Positions 59,725 through 64,000 of a stretch of 64,000 nucleotides of DNA are shown in pieces (the first letter of the stretch is position 1; the number at the start of each line of letters is the position of its first letter). The stretch comes from Dillenia suffruticosa (lineage: Eukaryota > Streptophyta > Magnoliopsida > Dilleniales > Dilleniaceae), in contig JAVTVX010000035.1 of assembly GCA_033439265.1 (NCBI GenBank), forward strand, positions 16,456,001-16,520,000, in the 5' to 3' direction. Below the pieces are notes generated by a model, which was not told the DNA's origin, ran no database searches, and was given only the letters and a program-made list of their open reading frames with translations. The translations under genes and the position numbers were made by a program.

Positions 59725-59945
59725 GCCTGCACCGTGCTAGGCTGCTACAGGCGCTTGCCTCTGCTCGCGTGGGTGCCCGCGTAGGCAAGCGTTGCACGAC
59801 TGCGAGCACCCGCACTGGCGCCTGCCCATGCTCGTGCGGGCGCCTCGCGTAAGCAGCTCCTGTGCGGGCACCTGCCCTTGCTCGCGCTGGGACCTGCGTA
59901 GGCGGGCGCCCCCGCACAAGCAGCGCCCATGCGGGCACCAGCTTG
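59725..59945. repeat. CpG-rich island 2 of the family-C element
   Basis: Dense in GGCGCC, TGCCCGCG and GCGGGCGCC, with several CTGCTCGCG/GCTCGTGCGG pairs. It ends about 50 bases before a tRNA-like module on the minus strand. Confidence 0.8.
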
Positions 59946-59995
59946 CTCAGCTTCCTTTTATTTATGTAAAAAAGGATAAAATGTTGCAAGCACCC

Positions 59996-60049
59996 GGATT
60001 CAAACCCATGAGCAGAAGCTGAATATTCGGGGTATTAACCATTAATCCA
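59996..60049 (-). other. tRNA-like A/B-box module in the family-C CACTA element
   Basis: On the minus strand TGGATTAATGG (60049-60039) matches the A-box pattern and GGTTTGAATCC (60006-59996) matches the B box with one change. Spacing is 32 bases, normal for tRNA genes. The surrounding bases do not form a full cloverleaf and no poly(T) terminator follows directly, so this is a tRNA- or SINE-derived module rather than a tRNA gene. Confidence 0.5.
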
Positions 60050-60589
60050 CAACTTTCTTGTGTAAGCTTCTTTGTTTTTTTTTAATTGTTTTCTTTCTTC
60101 TTATCAATCTCAATCTCACTTTTTTTCGCCTCCCTATTTCACTCACTTTTTTTTTCCCTATCTCACTCTCACCTCTATTTTTTTCTTTTTTTGGGAGCTT
60201 TTTTTTTCGTTTTATATTCTCGTTGAATTATTTTTATTCCGATTTTAACATATTCAAAACCAATGATATTTAAATTGAATGTTATAAATGAATTATGATT
60301 TATTAATTTTATATATTTTGAAGGGAAAATATTTGTGATTAAATATATATATATTTTTTAAATTATTAATATATTATAATTTAAATTTTATACTTTTTAG
60401 AAAAACAACAAATTAGAAAAAAAAAACAAAAACAATAAAATTAAATGAAATAGAATAATGAAAATAAAAATGATAAAATAAAATAAAATAATGGAAATAA
60501 AAAATGATAAAATATAATAGTAGAAATATAAATAAAAATAAAGTTAGATTTAGCGAAATTATATGATTTACTATGTATCGTGACAATCA

Positions 60590-60720
60590 CCATGAGTGCA
60601 TGCGGCACGCGCATGTCATGATATACCTTGCATGAGCGCATGCCGTGCATGGTGGCAAATGCAAGCACCTGCGTCGCATGCGTGGCGGTCGTGCTGGCAT
60701 GGCCGAGCGCCCGCTATACT
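60590..60720. repeat. CpG-rich island 3 of the family-C element
   Basis: About 130 bases with GCATGCGGCACGCGCATG and ATGCGTGGCGGTCGTG. It shares GCAAGCACCTGCGT-like text with island 1. Confidence 0.75.
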
Positions 60721-61249
60721 GGGTGTCTTATAGCATTATATTAAAATTATATTATTATAATAAATTAAATTTCAGATTAAAAATTAATTGTTATAAAAAA
60801 TTTAAAATATATTGTTAAAAAATAAAATATAAAAAATTTTAAAAAATTGATGATATTTTTACAATCGATACTATAAAAAATTTAGGGAAATAGTATTATA
60901 TAATTTTTTAAAACTTCATAAAATAAAAATAAAAATTAATATATGTAATTTGTACTATTTAGAAAAATTTTATAAATTTAAGTAAATATAATATTTATAA
61001 ATAAATGATGTTTTTCGATTTTTAATTTTCAAATTATTAAATCATAAATTTTTTAAAAAATTCTTTATACATTTCAAAATTTTAAAAAATGTATATAAGT
61101 TAATATAAAATTAATATAAATAATTAAAATATTTTATATAATTATTTAATGTATATAAGTAATGTATATTAATAAATATTAAATAAATGTATATTAATAA
61201 AAAATAGAAATAAATATAATGATGGTAGATTAAATAAACGATTATATAT

Positions 61250-61700
61250 CATAAATTTACCACTATATAAACTTATTTATCCACTTACCATCTATTTAAT
61301 ATCTACTTACTACGACTATGTATTACAAACTTATCATTAACTTATCATTAACCCACCACTACATAAACTTAGTTACCCAATTACCATCTACTTACCACTA
61401 ACTTACTACTAACTTACCACTATATAAATTTACTTATCCACTTACCATCTATTTATAATCTACTTACTATCTATTTACTACGACTATATATCACAAACTT
61501 ATCACTATATAAACTTATTTATTCACTTACCATTTACTTTCCACTAAGTTACTATTATATAAACTTATTTATTCACTTATCATCTATTTATCACGACTAT
61601 ATATCACAAATTTATCACAAATTTAGCACTATATAAATTTATTTACCCACTTACCATCTACTTACTATCTACTTATTACCTATGTACCTACTACTACTAC
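61250..61700. repeat. Degenerate tandem repeat in the family-C element
   Basis: A phrase of the type ACCACTATATAAACTTA, TTTATCCACTTACCATCTA, then CTACTTACTACGACTATATA recurs at least four times with period varying between about 80 and 130 bases. CTTACCA and CTTACTA words are repeated within each unit. Confidence 0.75.
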
Positions 61701-62218
61701 TTATCATTATCACTTATTTATTAAACTGCCACTATCATAAATTTACCATAATTTATTTTTTAGATTATTTTCAAATATAAAATATATATGATACAAAAAT
61801 ATAACAATATTAGGTTTTTACAGATATTACAATATATAGATTAGAATTTAAACAAATTTAGTTTTAAAAGACGGTAAAATTTATTGTTACCATACATCTA
61901 AAATCTATAAAGACGATATTGTTAAATTGATAATAAAAAAGATTTATATTGATATTGTTTTTAAACCGTACAAAAAAACTATTACATTTACTGACCATAA
62001 TTTTTAATCATCGCAATTAAATATTGTTTTACAGACGGTTGTGATACCTTTCTTACAGTTGATAAATTTTTCTTCACGGACATTTTAGTCAATTGAGAAA
62101 AACCTATATTTTTCGATGGTTTTGTCATAGGGCGTCTTTATAAACCATAAAAACCGTCACTAAAAGTCACCATCATTAAAAATTATTGTCAGCACAACGC
62201 TTTAATTTTGTAGTGTAT

Positions 62219-62931
62219 TTAAAAACTTTGACTTTTATGATGATCATTGATATATTTGATTACAATAAAAAATGTTTTAGGAATATTATTTGATATATCC
62301 ACACCCACCCTCATTCATTGCATAACCTGTAATTCCACTCACTGAGTATTGTTTATATTCATTCCTTTCATTTTATTTTTACAAAGAACGTTTAGTTTCG
62401 AGATTAGCTATTGTCTTGAGCTGGACCAAAAATATTTTGAGAATCTTTTCGTGTATTGGTTTCTTTTGCTTATATTTTGAGATATTAGTGGACTCTTGAG
62501 AAAGTATGATAGTAACCATTTTTGAAAAATTATTTTAAATACTATTTTTGCTGATTTTGAACATGAATTTCGTTTGGTTTCGTAAACATATATTGTGAAC
62601 CAATTGATTTACCGAAAGTTTATTTGGAAATTGACTTTGATTGAGTTCGTTTGGATCTCTTGAGTAGCAACTTGTTTTATATCCTGTGGATTTGATTGAA
62701 ATGGTCAATTTAACCTTGTGCATATACTTGGATTTGAATGACCAGATTGACCCTATACATGCATGTTTAACAGGGATGGACCGGCCTAGTCTTTTGGTTG
62801 TGTGATAAATACATGTTGATTTATTTTAGATTTATTGAATTATTTTAGAAAATAAATAGATATCGGTGAATGGTTTGTGATACTTTGGTATATAGGTTAA
62901 ACTTACCCATGTTTTGGGATAACGCGGCAGT
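62219..62931 (+). repeat. Probable gypsy-type LTR, third piece
   Basis: This holds the CATAACCTGTAATTCCACTC and CACTGAGTATTG block typical of the downstream half of plant gypsy LTRs and ends GGGATAACGCGGCAGT, where it meets an inverted copy of the same end. The expected terminal bases of this LTR are missing. Confidence 0.45.
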
Positions 62932-62982
62932 TGTCACGGCCCGACCTACAAGCTGAGAGCACGACAACCGCCGCGTTATCCC
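62916..62982. repeat. Inverted repeat, 20 bp arms, 27 bp loop
   Basis: GGGATAACGCGGCAGTTGTC (62916-62935) pairs with GACAACCGCCGCGTTATCCC (62963-62982), 19 of 20 bases. The loop contains ACGGCCCGACC. It marks the meeting point of two LTR-like sequences in opposite orientation. Confidence 0.9.
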
Positions 62983-64000
62983 GAACCATTTTGTAAACCC
63001 CACTCCATATCTCCAAATAACGCTAGACATTTCAATATTCCAAACATTTTTAAAATAAGTTTGAATCATCCATCTGCCAGTTCAACCATCCAAACAAATC
63101 TCAAACAATTAAAATAAATTCACCAAACAATCCAAATATCCCAATAAAACCAATAAGTGTTGCAATAGAAATTTTACACCAAATAATGAGAGTCACAAAA
63201 TAACAAATAAAGATTTTTCATTATTACCCAAAATAAATAAATAAATGTTTAATAAAAATCAAACTTTTAAAAGTTTACAAAACTCTCTCCATAGGTCCAA
63301 TCCATATAGTTCTCATAACTAGTATCTATTGAAGATCAACAAAAGATATTTCTTCTGACCAGGAACCAGATGAGGACTAAGTCTCCAAACTAGACTTCCT
63401 CTAAAAAGAGATAGAAAGAGAGGGGTATCTATAACATAATTTGTGAGTAGAGTGCAATGACATATTGAGTATAATGAGGGGTAAAGGTGGTTGTGCCAAA
63501 TAAGCATTCAAATATAGTCAAATGCAATACTAAAATGTCATTACACAAAATAAATTATAACAAATTTCTCAAGACTCGTATGTTTCCATTAGCAACCACT
63601 TTTATTTTGCTTTTAATTTTCCCGAGGTCTTTGCCGAAACCATATTTCTACTAATGGTCGTTCGTAGATTCTACAAAGGGTTTTTGCACAATTTTCATAA
63701 AAATATTCCTCGTCCTTGACATTGGTCCAAAATACCGTGAGGTGCAGCCATATTATTATCGGCAACTTGAGGGGTTCTCCATCCCGCCGTCACCAAACCC
63801 AATTTTAATTCAGGCTTATCTACACCACCTTGGTGGTCTCAATCCATGGAAAAACTTAGACTATAGTCGTTTATTTTTTCATACACCATGTTACAAAATC
63901 TATTTCACATGTCAATATTATAACCATTCAGAATGCAATAAATTTTCACAATTCCCAATCATAATTTAATTGTTACATGATACAAACAGTTCAAAAAATC
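62932..64000 (-). repeat. LTR-like sequence on the minus strand, running out of the window
   Basis: Read on the minus strand it ends GTCGGGCCGTGACA at 62932, a typical gypsy LTR end, preceded by GGGATAACGCGGCGG, the same block that ends the + strand LTR piece. No primer site follows on its downstream side, so it would be a solo LTR or a 3' LTR. No gene is recognised up to 64000. Confidence 0.45.

Larger units (their letters stand above)
55368..62215. mobile_element. Large non-autonomous CACTA element, family C (6848 bp)
   Basis: Left end CACTACAAAATAAATGAC, right end (inverted) CACTACAAAATTAAAGCG. TAT stands on both sides (55365-55367 and 62216-62218). Subterminal repeats with CGTCGGTTA and CGGTTACTA words cover 55400-55960 and related CCGTC words 62030-62180. 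The inside is about 6 kb of very AT-rich sequence with three CpG-rich islands, a tRNA-like module, a (TA)n tract (58326-58352) and a tandem-like region (61250-61700). I found no transposase or other protein, so the element depends on a relative. Confidence 0.88.

Noticed and set aside
59996..60049. True tRNA gene
   Set aside because: A and B boxes are present but I cannot build acceptor, D and anticodon stems, and no terminator follows. Kept as a tRNA-like module only.

Overview
The window is nuclear DNA from a flowering plant, probably a eudicot. It is AT-rich, with one intron-bearing plant gene and almost everything else made of transposable elements in several stages of decay. The gene is a WUSCHEL-related homeobox gene of the WOX11/WOX12 type (three exons, 15184-16832, + strand). 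It has an intact reading frame of 260 codons and clean GT..AG introns. Nothing points to a bacterium, an organelle or a virus. I cannot name the species.

Layout. (1) 1-6873: an internally deleted Ty3/gypsy chromovirus (Tekay/Del-like) on the minus strand, with a 3.5 kb LTR. (2) 6874-10950: remnants of a second gypsy element (an integrase fossil at 8015-8870) with two tandem-repeat tracts, ended by a non-autonomous CACTA element (10951-11855). (3) 11856-17270: WOX upstream region, gene and 3' region. (4) 17500-26824: retroposon debris, a tandem LTR-internal-LTR-internal-LTR array of a small non-autonomous element (20231-22543), and a 5'-truncated LINE with a 12 bp target duplication (23271-24363). 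(5) 26830-35649: a complete but inactive Ty1/copia element bounded by GAAAC duplications, with a CACTA element nested in its left LTR. (6) 37651 to the end: a deep nest. What looks like a gypsy LTR was split by a 16.2 kb CACTA transposon (38134-54353, duplication ACG) and a 6.8 kb CACTA element (55368-62215, duplication TAT). The 16.2 kb element holds a solo copy of the Tekay-like LTR (39824-42827, duplication GTGTC), another CACTA element inside its transposase gene (44935-46731), and a hAT-type MITE (52179-52636, duplication GTTGTAAT).

Function. The WOX gene is the only credible host gene. In known WOX11/12 proteins the role is a nuclear transcription factor in root founder-cell and crown/adventitious root formation. 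The elements encode the usual parts (Gag, protease, integrase, reverse transcriptase, RNase H, TNP2 transposase and the second CACTA protein), all interrupted by stops, frameshifts, deletions or insertions, so none looks autonomous today.

The most unusual signals are: CpG-rich islands in otherwise AT-rich CACTA elements, two of them beside tRNA-like A/B-box modules; paired palindromes at one end of the 3-3.5 kb gypsy LTR; the triple-LTR array; and the inverted junction near 62.93 kb. Boundaries come from matching termini and target-site duplications read by eye. Family names rest on remembered domain patterns, not on a database search.
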